A stretch of 64,000 nt of DNA from Nothopassalora personata (GCA_033816765.1 CM066288.1:3720001-3784000); one strand, 5' to 3'; shown: positions 30,223 through 43,028, counted from the stretch's first letter. Notes: generated by a model not told the origin, from the letters alone. Program-made: numbers and translations.

Positions 30223-31403
30223 TGTGACAGAGGTCGACTTTCTATTGGTAGCAGCGCTTCCAGAAGAGAGCGAGAAGGACGGTCGTCAGGTCATGTCATC
30301 ATCTTGAACTTCGGCACTTGAGTCTACAGAGCAATACCCCGCGACTGACTCCACCTGCACAGAGTACGGAAATTGTCCGCCGTACATTTCCATATCTCCT
30401 GCATGCTGTAACGACTTAGTGCTATGCTTAAACTCGGGCTGTGAGGAGAATCTCGACATCTGAATGTCGGACAGAGTTGCGCACGACATGGGCCCGTGCG
30501 AGAGTCAGGTCACACTGCATGTCCCTTGCTACGGCTTCCCCAGACATTTCACTGCGGACCGCTGTCAAATCTCGCGCCTGGCGATCAAGCACAGACACGC
30601 TCTTCACAGGCTCAGTTCCAGACGGACAAGCGAGAGCCGTGCCGATCTGGCGCAATGCACATGCTTGAAGAGTCTCTGCATACACATTTTGTGCCAGGAC
30701 CAGAGGCTCTGCATGCTCGCCTATTTGTAGAACGAGGAATGTGGTCGCTGTCAATGCAATGTTCACAGCTTTCAGACTCAGCACGTGGGTACGAGACAGC
30801 CGGATTGAGCGGTTTGCATCGCTGTGTTGTGCAGTATGGACGCCTTGCGCTTGTCCGTGTCTGTGCTAGCAGGATGGCGTCAGCAATAGGTAAAGGATGT
30901 ATACTAATAAGGCTGCAAGAGGCGCTTGTCAATGCAAGTACTGCTGTCATTCACCTCCACCCACCTCAATCTGCATTCTGTGTCACGAAGCATAACCTGA
31001 TCCACGTGCTCGGCTGCGCCTTGGCAGTGCACGAGCCCGGATCGTGGCGCAGCACAGGCAGCATCCGTGCAGTGCGTCTCGGTTGATAAGCACTTCCTCC
31101 ACGATGCAACCAACACGACAATCCAGACACAACATCAACCGACAGACACCAATGGACTCGCTACAATGAGTATCAAACACTACAAATCGTCCAAGAAGAT
31201 CTGTATCATCATGCTACCGAACAACAATACCTGACAAACGCCAAGAATCTTTGAGGCAATTTACCTAATTTACTCGGTCAGTCCTGCGAGGTCAGAGATT
31301 CCGAAGAGCCGGAGAGTCCGCGCCTCCGATTACTCATAATCGGCTTTATCCGGCGCCCGTCGCATAGAAACGGTTCACTCTGACCACGCGACTTCTGGAG
31401 GCC
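30223..31403. other. intergenic, one doubtful minus-strand frame
   Basis: About 1.2 kb. A 119-codon minus-strand frame (30428-30784) looks compositionally coding but has no ATG. A nearby minus-strand ATG at 30950 opens a hydrophobic N-terminus in another frame. I could not find a splice that joins them, so no gene is called. Confidence 0.3.
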
Positions 31404-34386
31404 ATGGCAGTCAATGGTTATGGCGGCGAATTGCCGTATAGCGGTAGCTCCCAGTCCCCGCCGCAGCAAGACAAGCCCAGCAACCAGGCTGTGCACCAGC
31501 GCATATATCAGGGTCAGTAGTGGAGCCATGCCTCGTGAGATTGATTGAGCTGACCGTGCTCCTGCGACAGCATGCATACCATGTAGACAACGCAAAGTAA
31601 GATGCGACCTGGGCTCCGTCGACAATCCCCACGACCCGCCCTGCACCCGCTGTCGTCGTGAGGCCAAGGAGTGCTACTTCTCGGCCACCCGTCGCAAGAA
31701 GAAGAATGGCGACAACACTGGCGCTAATGCCGGCGAGGATGTCGCACACGAGGCCCGCTATCAGAGGAAGCGTCTGCGGGCCTCAGCACCACCAGAGCCT
31801 GAATATGGAAACGACACCGGACACGACGACAGACCACGGACTCCGGGCGGATCCATCGCACGCTCTCAACCTCTACCGCGACCGCAGCCGCCCAAGGCGG
31901 TGCAGTATGATGAAGAACAAGTTAAGAAGGCCGATGAGACGGCTGCTATGATCCAGCATGCACCTTTGCACGGCGGACATGATGCTCTGAACCTCCTGTA
32001 CCGTGCTGCTGTCCATCCTCGCACTGCAAGCACCGCCAGTAGTCACGGCCGTCCTGCGCTCAACGGACACACGAGTGCTGGGCTGCCGTCGGTCTTCAGT
32101 CCAATCATGAACAAGGTAGGTGACGTGAGCTATACCAATGGTCCGATGCGCATGTTTCAGGAGGACTCATCAATCTGGAAGGCACAAACCGACGGACCTG
32201 ACACCGAGAACGGAAGCGTTGACTACATCAACTCCAACTGCCATAAGTCAGCCATTAGAGCATGGTCTCGCTTCAAGTTTGTCCGTGCCGGCTGGTTCAC
32301 GTCGAAGGAGGGCATCGACTACATCCTCTACTTCTACAAACACCTCAGTCCTCTCACGCCTGTAGTACTCCCCGACTTCCGCGAACCCTCCACCCATCAG
32401 AGGCTACTCGAGGAGGAGCCTATGCTTGCTGTCACCATGTTGCTGATAGCATCGCGGCACATGGACCTCCAAGGACCTGGCTCGAACAGTCGACCTATGC
32501 ACATCCACAACAAGCTCTGGACTTACCTCTCTGGCATGATCGACCGTGTTGTTTGGGGTCAAGAACAGTTCGGCGGAGGCTTCTGCGGCGCAGGCGCACA
32601 ACCATCATGCGATGTACATCCCCTCACGCGAAAGGGTCTGAGGACTCTTGGGTCGATCGAGTCTCTCATCCTGCTCACCGAGTGGCATCCACGAGCTATG
32701 CACTTCCCACCCGATGGGGATGACGACGATCTCATGATGCCAGATCAGTCCTTCCCCACTCCCGCATTCGAGGCCGAGGACGTCCCTAAGGGTATCGGTG
32801 GCCATCGTATGGACGCGTGGCTCGAGCCTTGCTGGCGCAGCGACCGTATGTGCTGGATGCTTCTTGGCATGGCTATGAGTCTTGCTATGGAGATTGGCGT
32901 GTTCGACTCAAGCGAATCGCAGCGCCATGCTCGGTCAGCAGATGGCGGAGCCCTCTCTGCCGAAGACCTCGCCGCCTACGATAAGCGTCGCAACAACGTT
33001 CGGGACCTGCTGTTGATCTATGTCACCCAGACCAGTGGTAGACTAGGCCTGACATCCATGCTGCCGATCTACTACAGCAAGCCTGAAGACAGTGCACTGT
33101 TCAAGAAGCAGGTCGGTCAGCAAGACAGTGTTCAGGACATCACGCTTCATTTCTGGCTTCGCATGGCATCGCTCATGAGAGAAGGCAACCAGAAGATCTT
33201 CGCCAACAAGAACTTCACTCGCGATCTGATTCGCAATGGCACGTACAGGGAGGCGCTCGATCGACTGCAGGAACCTCTGAGGGAGTGGCTCCAGGAGTTC
33301 AACGACTGCAGCGTCATCCCGAAGCACATGAAGAGCATCTTGACAATCGAGTATGAGTATTGCCGTGTCTACCTGAACGCGCTCGGCTTGCAAGCTGTTG
33401 CCGAGCGATGCGCGAACGATCAGCCTTCACCTCCCACGGTCCTCGACCCACCACTGGAGCTGGCACGATCAGCGTTTGCTGCTAACGGCACCAAACACGA
33501 AGCAATCGCCCCTCACACGCTTTCCAAGTGGCTCGGTGGCGACCGACACTACCTCCAGACGGTTGGTGATGCTGCGCGAAACCTTCTCAAGGTTGTCGTG
33601 GAAGATCTGTACCCCGATGGCTTCCTCAAGCATGCACCTGTCCGCACATACTTCCGCATCATCAGCGTCGCCATCATGTTGCTGAAGTCGTTTTCTATGG
33701 GTGCGACGGAGAGCGATGTGAACGACTCGCTGACGTTGATGGACCGTACAGTTGATGCACTTACAACGTGCATCGTGGACGATGTACATGTGGCGAGCCG
33801 CTTCGCAGAACTCCTCCGTACTCTCACCGAAAACCTCAAGCCTCGCTTGGTGCGCGTGGCTGCAGACGGTCGTCCGGGTAAGAGCCGACGTGTCAGTCAG
33901 CACCCATCAATGGACGAAATCGATCTGAGACCGACCCCCACGCCTCAACAGGGCACTCTGCAGAGTTACCAGAGTCAGCAAGAAGCCCAGACATCTCCGG
34001 GTGCCGTGGCTCCTCGGCAGCAATGGAACCACTACACAATCAATCATTCAAACGCACCACCATCGACTGTCATGCACGGTGTCTCGTATACGGCATACGA
34101 CATGACTGATCAGAACGGTCCGTACTCTATCATGCCGCCTCCTGGTTTCGGCACGAGCTCACCCAGTAATGGCAACGGAACTGCGGTCACTCCCAGCTAC
34201 GACAGCGCATTCCCTCATGGCTTTGGCGACAGCAACCAGGATTGGTTTGCTTTACCACTGGACCCCATTATCGGCATGCAAGGTGCTGACGTCAATCAGA
34301 CCATGTATGGCCCTGATATCGGCGGCCACGATATGCTTGAGCTTCTGCTCAATGGGAGCGGGAATGGTCACAATGGCTACCAGTAA
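31404..34386 (+). CDS. Zn2Cys6 fungal transcription factor
   Basis: Exons 31404-31512 and 31571-34386 (58-bp intron, GTCAGT...ACAG) give 974 residues. The splice falls just before the DNA-binding domain and creates it: C38-x2-C41-x6-C48-x12-C61-x2-C64-x6-C71, followed by a basic stretch (TRRKKKN). A long middle homology region follows (WSRFKFVRAGWFTSKEGIDY, MLAVTMLLIASRHMDL, CWMLLGMAMSLAMEIGVFD), typical of the fungal-specific regulatory domain. The Gln/Ser/Pro-rich tail ends in an acidic/hydrophobic segment (DMLELLLNGSGN) that could be an activation domain. It is a nuclear regulator; target genes are unknown. The upstream sequence is long and carries several short ORFs. Confidence 0.9.
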
Positions 34387-34760
34387 ACGCCAGACACCAC
34401 CTATCACTTCATCCACCAAGGTCAGCTCTTCGCGGTATCGCGATAATCTCAACGACCACTCTTTGATGCGGCATACTTACCTTATGACTGCGATGATACC
34501 ACAACTACGACCACGAAGTCCGACATGCGAAAAGGCGTTCTGTTTTATCACTGTTTTTTGCGATGCGATATGATTGGGCTCGACTCTCTTGCGGTCAACA
34601 GAACAATGTGCATTTGGCCGGGTATCTGCCATTCGACTGCTTGCTCTGCTTTTGAGATACCCACACGTTGTCATTATCTGTTTTTGCCTGCTGTATTTGA
34701 ATAGCTCCTGATAGCTTCTGCGAGTAATTGACTTAGCATCTGAAAATACTCCCTTCTCTC
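34387..34760. other. convergent intergenic region
   Basis: About 370 bp between two convergent 3' ends; nothing recognised. Confidence 0.5.
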
Positions 34761-36033
34761 TTACTTCCCGTCCTTGACACTATACGTCGCAGCCAACCTT
34801 TCCATCAAATGATCCCTCGCGGTCATGACCTTCCCCTCCTTCACAAGACCACCCCGCGTCGCAACATGTTCCCGCACAAGTTCGCTCGGAACTGCTTCTA
34901 GCTCTACATCATCTAACGGATGACAAAAGTACGCAATGCTGTATCTATCACCGGGGTCCGCTCTCTCCTCCGCTTCACCCAAACTTCTGTGACTATCATT
35001 CGTAGTAGGAAAAACCACCCGATGCTTCGTCGACTTCAACAGCCCTCCGGTCCAATCCTGCATCAAATCACCAATATTCACCAAGATTGGAAGGTTTCCA
35101 TCGTGGAGAGGATCCACGGGTACGAGTGCCCAGTCTCCTCTCGGTGTGAGAATTTCCAGACCGGGTTGGCCGGGGAGTTGGAAGAGGCATGTTAGGGAAC
35201 CTGGGGAAAATTTCTGGCGTCAGCGGAGGAGGAGGAGGAGGAGGAGGAGGAGGAGGCTGGCGGGGACCATGGGATTGAGAGGAGAGGAGAAAAAAAGGGG
35301 GGGGGGGAAGGGAAGGGAAGGGAAGGGAAGGGAAGGGAAGGGAAGGGAACTTTACCGTAATCACTATGTGCCCCGGCCCGGATATCGACATGATCGTGAA
35401 GGGTCCTGTTGAGGGCTGGGTAGTACAGCAGACGGAAGATACTGCCGTGGGGAGCGGGGTCCTTGATGAAATCGTGGCGAGAAGTGAACCAATCGCTTTG
35501 AATCTTGAGGGCGGAGGCGAAGTGGGTCAGGAGGCGTTGGCAGAGGGCATGGCACGCGAATTGGAAGTCTTTTAGGGGTTGGAGGTTTTCTTGCAGGAGG
35601 GCGGGAAGAGGTTGGTCGTAGGTGCCGTCGCTGTCTGGGAGGCCCAGGTTGAAAGCTCTAGGGGCGTTGATCGTTAGGTTGGTATGGGATGGGGGGGGGG
35701 GGGACGCGGGGGACGAAACTCTTTGACGTCGGGTCGCTGTTGTGTAGCGGGATCCAGCTTTTCGACGCCTTGACTGAGCCAGCCGTGGTTTTTGCCGGCT
35801 TTGTTGGAGGAGATGGAGACTTGTTGCTTGGTCTCTGTTGGTAGAGCGAAGAAGTCTTGGGAGATGGTGAAGAGCTTGGCTATCAGGTCTTTTGGAATGC
35901 CCGCGTCATTGTTCGCCACGAAGACGAAGCCGAATTTGCAGGCGGCATCGAGGAGTTGTTGTGGCGCGTCGCGATTGGCATCGCTGATGTCTATGACGGG
36001 TATGCTGACTTCTTGCTCCCGTATAGAGCCCAT
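34761..36033 (-). CDS. 2-oxoglutarate/Fe(II) oxygenase of the isopenicillin N synthase-like family
   Basis: Exons 36033-35720, 35657-35356 and 35200-34761 (introns of 62 and 155 bp) give 351 residues. The N-terminal DIOX_N block (IPVIDISDANRDAPQQLLDA, FGFVFVANND) is followed by the jelly-roll core with iron ligands H202 and D204 in GAHSDYGSL and H265 in STKHRVVFP. The 2-oxoglutarate clamp is R291-x-S293 in DRYSIAYF. Members hydroxylate or desaturate small molecules; the substrate is unknown and no biosynthetic cluster is nearby. Both introns hold simple repeats: poly-C on the coding strand in intron 1, and (TCC)n plus (TTCCC)n in intron 2. The second splice joins the two halves of the iron-binding motif. 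Confidence 0.9.
35224..35256 (+). repeat. (GGA)n microsatellite in intron 2 of the oxygenase gene
   Basis: About eleven GGA units on the plus strand, wholly inside the proposed intron. Confidence 0.9.
35306..35349 (+). repeat. (GGGAA)n microsatellite in intron 2 of the oxygenase gene
   Basis: About nine GGGAA units preceded by a run of G, immediately next to the donor side of the intron. Confidence 0.9.
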
Positions 36034-36390
36034 GTTGCTGTTTGTTCAAGCCCATCCATCTCGTCTGTAGCTGAAGTCGAGATATCGATGCTGATGTAAG
36101 CTCGCCTATCGTGCATGAACAGTGTGGAATCTATCTTCACATCAGGAGAGTCGAGGTCGTTTGTATGCCTTGTGCAGTCAATGTACACAGTAATTCTCCT
36201 ACATAGCGCTGACCCTCGCGCGTTGCTTCCACACTACGCTATGCTAAACTCAACACATTCCCAACCGCTAGCGAGAAGGTGGTATCTCTAGATAGCAAGC
36301 CGCACGTGGCTGCTGCCCATGCAGATAACTCGTCACACCGCTTTTATTGTACAGAGAGAAGAGTACTCGTCTCGGACTGCGAGATCGTGA
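36034..36390. other. intergenic, nothing recognised
   Basis: About 360 bp between two minus-strand genes: the promoter of the oxygenase gene and the 3' UTR of TOM40. No other feature. Confidence 0.5.
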
Positions 36391-37634
36391 TTAGAATGGT
36401 GGGCTGGCTGGCATGATCTTGTCTTGCTGCTCCATGAGCTCTTCGCCGGATGCTTCGATGGAAACGGCCAGGCCGAGCTTTGCGGAGCTCTATCAAACCG
36501 TCAGTATTTGTCCACTGTCGCTGCCCGTCGGCTCAACATACCTTTGCGTGGTCAATCTCGCCAGCGAAAGTGACGCGGACAGGTGGTGCAATGACTTTCT
36601 CGAGCAAGCAGCCGAGCTTGCCCTGGCTGTCGACCTGTGCTCTGAAGATGGATCGCGAGAACTCGTATTTGGCGCCCAGTGTCGCGACGCCCTCTTTCCG
36701 TGCACCTCCCATCATGGCGTTTGCCCCAGACAGACCGGCGAATTGTAGGTTCACGTCCACACCAGTCTCCACTTTGTCCATGAGCTTCTTCCAGTAGCTC
36801 AATTGCAGGCCACCTTGTGTCAAGAACTGTGCGCTCGCGATCCAGTCGTCACCCTTGTACTTTCCTGCATAGCTCAATGCCGCCTCTGGGCCTTGGCCAC
36901 CGCCAGGTCTCTGCAGCACACCTTCAAGACCTAATGCAAGTCGTGGTGTAACGCTCTGCAGATAAGATCCAATGAACATGCCAGTCAAGCCGCCCTCCAA
37001 CACGCTCGGGTTAAGGCTCTTGATCGATGCGGTAAAGTCATCGCCGGTGTAGTCCTGCTCTAGTGATACCTGCGCGCCACCGGGACTCATTCCTGAAGAA
37101 GGCTGAATCTGTAGGGAAGACTTGAAGATCAATCGGTTGGTGAAGCGCTGGTTGAATCGAGCGGAGAAGGAGGCATCGGAGTCTAGTTGTACTTGACAGA
37201 GCGTCTAGTAGGGTGATGGTTAGTTGAAGGTCGTTTGCATCAGCCAAGAATGCATGGCGTTGACATACGTTGTTGGTACCGTAAAGAGCCAAGAATGTGT
37301 AAGGCGAGAGCATCTGTGAGCCGCTTGCAAAGGCATGGCTTATCTGGAAGAGTGGCATGATGGAGAAGCTCTTGCTGAGCTCTGCGCGCAGACCCGAAAA
37401 GGTCTGGTTGGTGAGGAAGACATCTCGTTGCACCTCTTTCGCGATTGCATCAACGGCGCCGGGGTTGCTGAGGCCGAGCGCTGCTCTTCGTTCTTGGATG
37501 GATCGATATGTGTCAAGGACTGTATCTAGGAAGCCATTCGTTCGGAGAGGTGGGAGGGCGACCTCCTTCGTTTCCACCTCGATGCCGACTGGCACTGGCA
37601 CTGAAGGCTTTTCTACAGGAGGCGCCGCGGCCAT
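36391..37634 (-). CDS. TOM40: Mitochondrial outer membrane import channel Tom40
   Basis: Exons 37634-37269, 37204-36542 and 36489-36391 (introns of 64 and 52 bp) give 375 residues. After a Pro-rich N-terminus come [40 protein letters not shown] and [13 protein letters not shown], the conserved Tom40 start of the porin-3 fold. Alternating beta strands follow ([49 protein letters not shown]), ending with [11 protein letters not shown]. It forms the central beta-barrel of the TOM complex through which nearly all mitochondrial precursors pass. The last exon has only 32 codons and is needed for the final beta strand. A G-rich tract lies just upstream of the ATG on the plus strand (37670-37688). 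Confidence 0.93.
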
Positions 37635-38312
37635 TCTGTGTGCGCTGGCGTCGAAATCAGGGAAATCGTGGGGGGGGGGAGGGGGGGGACACACTATGGC
37701 AGCGCAGTCCCGAGCGGCGGCGAGGAGTGAGATTATGGGCGGCGAGGAGGGTGATGTGGATAATGGATTCTGCAATGAAGGGTCGCGTGCAACTCGTATC
37801 CCGTCGAAAAGATGATGATGTCCGAGAGGCCGGCTGAAGCTCGGGCGATTTTCTGTGGCTGACGTTTGGGTGACAAAGGCAGGACGTCCTGTTCTATAGT
37901 ACTGTACTATATCGGATATATCCCACGACACATGAACTCTGCGCCGTTCCGAACAGCAGCTGTGGGTGGCAGCATCGCCTTATTTCCCCCCGTACCGCTT
38001 CGTTGTCACCGCTCATCCATCATTGATAGCTTGCCAAGCGCTCACCAAGCTTGGTGACCACTTGCTTTTTGATTTTGATGCCCGACAGCAAGCATCGGGG
38101 GAGGATTCTGTATTTGTATTTGTATTTGTGGGTGCTTTGTATCTTCATTGTCAGCCGGCTCTCAGCGTTCCCTACCTACCCTTGCACCTCCGGATCAGGA
38201 AGCTTCCACTATCTCGCTCTCGAGAGCAGGGGCCGCCGCAAGGCGCTGCTACCTTCTGCTCGACTCTTGACTTTCCGAATGCACTGCACAGCGTAGACAC
38301 TTGAACCCCGCC
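37635..38312. other. divergent intergenic region
   Basis: About 680 bp shared by TOM40 and the 6-phosphofructo-2-kinase gene. It contains the G tract at 37670-37688 and three TATTTG-type units at about 38110-38128. Confidence 0.5.
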
Positions 38313-40138
38313 ATGGATACTCTCTTGTAAGTTCTTGGCCATTAGCCAGTCGACGTCGCGAGACATTTCGACTTCCTCGTGACACGCACTAGGCGGCAAT
38401 GGCAGACCTACATCCTGAGCGATATATTGACCACTTCCTTCGACAGGACTGCGGATCTGGCGGCCAAGTCGACGGCTTTTCGTCGACGATCAAGCACCTA
38501 TGTCGACGCCATACATGACTTGCCGGAGAAGGAATCCATGGCGCCGGCGCAGCTCTACTCAACAGAATCAGGTCGACTATTCCACTCCGGCCGAATCGTG
38601 ATCGCCACAGTGGGTCTCCCAGCCCGTGGCAAGACACACATCAGTGTAGCACTTGCCCGCTACCTTCGATGGCTGGGCGTCAAGACTCACATCTTCCACC
38701 TGGGCGACTACAGAAGAGCGTTTGTCGGAGCCAAGGGGGAAGTGCCGGACGACTACTTCCATGTCGACGCCAGTACATCGTCGGTTCTCCTACGGAATCA
38801 GATCCTTAAGAAGTGCCGAGAGGACATCTTCCACTTTCTCAACCATGATAATGGCCAAATAGCAATCTACGATGCCGTGAACCCTCTGGCCAACGGCCGT
38901 CGTGCCCTTGCGAAGGAGTTTGAGAAGCACAATGTTCAGACAATGTTCATCGAGAGCACGTGCACCGACGAACGTATCATCGAGGACAATGTGCGCTCTG
39001 TTAAGATCAGCTCGCCCGACTACATTGGATGGAAGCCCGAGGACGCTGTGCAAGACTATCTCAAGCGCATCAATGCACGAATACCGCACTTCGAAAGCCT
39101 CGAAGGATCAGACCTGCACTATGTGAAGATGATCAACGCCGGCGAACGTGTCGTTGCGAACAACTGCGCATTCGGCTACCTGTCTCAACGAATCGTGTTC
39201 TACTTGCTCAACCTGCACATCAAGAGCAGACAGACCTATTTCTGTCGTGCAGGAACCACCAGAGACGACGAGAACTACAAGAGCGATGCGAGCTTGAGCG
39301 CCGAAGGACAGGATTATGCCCGCAAGATGACGGAGGCATTGATCGCACATCGCGAATCTGAGCGCCTCAGTCTGATTGAGCAAGGCGCTCCTGCATCGAC
39401 CGCACTCAAGCCACTTACCGTCTGGACATCAACACGAAAGCGCACTGTGGAGACTGCCACATTCCTCGAGCAGAAGGGTTACAGAGTGCGTCAGCGAAGC
39501 CAAATGAGCCAGATCAACCCAGGCGTCTGCGAGAAGTTGAGTGAGAGGAGAATACGCGAATTGTTTCCAGACGAGGTCTCCAAGCACGACCAGGATCCAT
39601 ACCACCATCGCTATCCCAGGGCTGAGGTCAGTATACACATTCCGAGCCGTGATTTCGTAGCTCACATTGTCAATAGTCATACCACGATCTGGCGGTCCGC
39701 CTCGAACCTTGCATTCTGGAGCTCGAGCGCGAGCAGAACGACCTCCTCATCATTGCACACGAGTCTGTACTTCGTGTACTGTACGGCTATCTCATGGCAT
39801 GCTCGGCGCACGACATCCCCAGCCTGCAGTTTCCGCGTGACGAGATCATCGAGATCATACCAGCATCGTACAACAACAGCGCCAAGCGCATCCACATCCC
39901 CGATCTACCATCGAAGCTCGTGCCTGGCAGCCCCGAAGACATCAAGATTCCCGTACCACCGTCCGGCACGGTCAGTCCACTCAGTGGCATGGGTACTCCT
40001 GCCGAGGGCGGAAGGACGCCAGAGTCAGCTGGCAACGAGACGGGGATGCTGCCGTTGCGGAGAGGAAATATCAGTCCGAGGTAGGCGTTGATATACCCTT
40101 ACGACGTGACCAACAGCTAACATCTTCACAGGTCTTAG
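38313..40138 (+). CDS. 6-phosphofructo-2-kinase with inactive bisphosphatase domain
   Basis: Exons 38313-38326, 38393-39626 and 39677-40080, with a short last exon 40132-40138. If the last intron is not used, the frame stops at 40084. The product has about 551 residues. The first exon carries only four codons plus two bases. The kinase half has the Walker A GLPARGKT (79-86) and the family block DYRRAF. The bisphosphatase half should begin with RHG but reads C-R-A-G (R290-A291-G292), so the phospho-acceptor histidine is absent, while the later histidine region AHESVLRVLYGYL remains. This matches yeast Pfk26-type enzymes, which only make fructose 2,6-bisphosphate, the activator of phosphofructokinase. 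Cytosolic. The Ser/Pro-rich tail may be phosphorylated. Confidence 0.9.
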
Positions 40139-40997
40139 GGAAGCCTCGATACCGGATACCTGCCCACGGCTGTAGATAGTCTTCCACGCACAACGAGTGC
40201 AGTGGACGTGCGACGTGCCAGGGATCTCGGTGCTGCCCCCGCGCGCAGTTCGCAAAGCGCAGTAGATGTGCGCCGACTGATGGACATGTGAACAAAGAGC
40301 AAGGTGTTGGAGGTTTATCCGGTGGCATGCCTGCATTCGCACTCGGCACACAGTATACGGACGATGGCGATGCCTTCACTTTGAGCGTTGATGCTGCATT
40401 TTAGAGCTGCTAGAATATCATGAGAAGCGTACAAGGGCGATTCGCATGATTATAGATTATTCGGGTCATAACTCACCATGATTTCTCTTGCGACTACAAA
40501 GTGGGCGAGGATCCAAACAGAAGCTCCTGTCAGCTACAGTCAATGCGCTTCAAAATTTAGTTGTCTTTCAGCTGTCATGTTCGGCCCGCGGGCCGTGGTG
40601 CAGATCTCATACATACGCGTTGCTGCTGCCCTGATGAGTCCGCCAGCTGTTCAGCCGGACGTGATTGTTGTGTGGGGGGGGGGGGGGGGGTTACGCATCT
40701 TTGATGATTTGAGGTATTGAGCGTAGCACATAGAGTCACTCGTCAAGAGTCCGGTTCCACTCATGTCATCTATTCCCTTCCCTTTCCCTTTTGATGCTTC
40801 TACCTGCCTTCCCTCCGTCTACTTGATGAGCGGAAGCTGCGCCTGTAGTATATACACGCGTTTCTCAATGCCATGGGTATCATATGATATGCCTCGTTGG
40901 GTTTTCTTCTGCAGCGCGCTTTTCAGATCGATCATGTTTCACGTCAGCTCTCTCTATCCCTCTAGCCTTGCACGAAATGCCCTCGCTAAAAACGAAA
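40139..40997. other. convergent intergenic region with poly-G
   Basis: About 860 bp between convergent genes. A 17-base G run at 40674-40690 is the only notable element. Confidence 0.5.
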
Positions 40998-42493
40998 TCA
41001 TTCATTCTCATCGCCGAGCGGGCTGTTCAACGTGTAATCGAGAATGTCACTCAATGAGAGAAGACCTTTGAGCTGGTTCTGCTCGTCGATGATGACGAGT
41101 CTGTGCACGCGGGACTTGCGGATTGTGTCGAAGATTGTGTCGAGGCGGTCGTTGAGGGTGCAGGTGTAGATGCCGGGGAAGTCCTGTAGCATGTCAATGT
41201 CGTGTTTCGACGGGGGGAGAAATGGAATTGTACTCACTTCCGACCTCTTCTCCAACGCCTTGCCCACGGTCAAGTTCAAGTTGTTCTCGTAATCGCCTCC
41301 CTTGACAAGAGAGATGACATCAACAGACTCAAACACATTCAGCACAGTCCCGTCCTTGGGATCTAGAATCGGTACGCTCGAGATGCTCTTCTTCACGAGC
41401 ATGTGGATGCAGTCCATTACGGGCGTGTCCATCGTCGCTGTTGCCAGGTTTGTGTAGGTGCCCACTTTGATGTCCCTCAGCGGTTTCCGGAGGTTCTGCG
41501 TCTCTTTCACGTTCACTGAGATGAACTTCAGGATACGGTATTGTGTTATCACGCTGACGACCATCTCCCTCTGTGTCTCGTCGTCGGTGTCGATGAGTGG
41601 AATCCTCCTGGCTCGCGACTCGAGCATTCGCCGACAGGCATCGTAGAGAGGTTGGAGGGGGTGAATGGAGACGGTCTCGATGGGCGTGACGCCGATGGCT
41701 CGTTCAATCTCTCGGAGGCCGTTGAGGCGGAACTGGTCGATCTGTTGTAACGAGTCTGGATTCTGCCAGTAGTATTGCACCACGTTGATGTAGTCGGATG
41801 TGGTGAGAAGGCCGGCGAAGGTGGAAGTCTTCGAGTCCCATAGCGGCGCAGAGACGATGGCGCATTGTGTGAGGATGTTTAGGCTCTTCTTCACGAGGAG
41901 GGAGGTGTCGAAGACGATGAGTCTGTAGCTGAGCGGCAGGACATCGTAGCTTGTTCGGACTTTGAGGAAGGCTCTTATCGCGCGCTATGTGCATCAAGAT
42001 GGCTGGTCAGGAACGAAGGCATGGATGGTATGGTATATACCCCAGAACCACTGTCGCATGTTTCTGGATATGGCATCGGGTGTTCACTCACCAGTCCATT
42101 GATCTGCTCCCTATCCAGCGGCGTCATCGGTGTATCCAAACTACTGTCCCTCGCGACAGTACCAGTAGCAGTACCAGCCCCAGTACTCCACTGACTCTGC
42201 GCGCGCAAGCCCTGCGGTCTCAGCAGATCGCTCGGAGCGACAAACAGCGGCGCAGCAGTAACCGGCCGTGCAGCGACAGACGGCGTAGCAATGGGCGGAG
42301 GTGTGGTGACGGGCGATGAAGATGGACCCTCCAAGGCATGAGGCTTTCCCGTTGTAGAACAACTACTACTGCCTGCGCCGTGCTCGTGATCATGCAGGGC
42401 GGCACTGGTATCGCTAACCTTCACATCCCGGCTGGAAGTGCGCGGGCGGCCTGTCGAGTCAGCCTCATCCGATCTCGCCTTCTCGTCCTCCAT
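40998..42493 (-). CDS. SNF4: AMPK/SNF1 complex gamma subunit (Snf4)
   Basis: Exons 42493-42092, 41984-41238 and 41183-40998 (introns of 107 and 54 bp) give 444 residues. A disordered N-terminus of about 130 residues precedes four CBS repeats: RAFLKVRTSYDVLPLSYRLI with APLWDSKTSTFAGLLTTSDY; a second around IHPLQPLYDACRRMLESRAR; a third, TPVMDCIHMLVKKSISSVPI; and a fourth, LNDRLDTIFDTIRKSRVHRL. These bind adenine nucleotides and let the SNF1 kinase respond to energy status. The N-terminal extension is longer than in yeast (322 residues in total there). The second splice joins RSE to DFPG. The gene lies beside the glycolytic regulator 6-phosphofructo-2-kinase, but they are separately transcribed. 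Confidence 0.93.
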
Positions 42494-43028
42494 TATCTCG
42501 CCTCAGTGCAGGCATTGGATATGGCGGTTGTTTTGGTGGGATTGGTATGCGCGGTGAGGTCCAGTTGCTTGGTACCGCATGCAGCCTGCAAACGAGACTC
42601 GCTCTCCACTAAAACCGCCATCTTCTTCAGGCTTTTCGCTATATGATCGTGGCATCCTTGCAACTTCGTCATGGTGGGGAGACATGCGGGGATCGGAGAA
42701 CATGGGCACGCCACGCACATGGAGTGAATGTCTTGCTAGCCTGAGCGAAGATGCAGTCCAACTTTCACTTTACACTCACACGATATGCTTTGCTTTCTTT
42801 CATGGCCGCTAGCACTATTCATGACTGCTTCCTCAACTAGGTCCAATTGCCCTGTAGCGCTGACCACCATATCTGTCGCCCGTAGCAGCGTTGCACCTCG
42901 CTCGCCATGAACGCTCTCCCTGCCCAATCTCCAGCCCTCCTGTCACCTGCCGAGTGCTGGCGCTTCCTAACCCATCTGGTAATCAATATATACGGCCAAG
43001 AGAAGTGTATCCGTCGTCATCGTCATCG
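42494..43028. other. intergenic, nothing recognised
   Basis: About 535 bp covering the SNF4 promoter and the 3' UTR of the PP2C gene. No other feature. Confidence 0.5.

Noticed and set aside
30496..31086. 196-codon plus-strand frame
   Set aside because: It starts with GTG, has no motif, and overlaps a more protein-like minus-strand frame that also lacks a start.
36391..42493. A functional cluster of mitochondrial and energy genes
   Set aside because: TOM40, the 6-phosphofructo-2-kinase and SNF4 are adjacent, but on both strands with separate promoters. Fungal housekeeping genes are often neighbours by chance.
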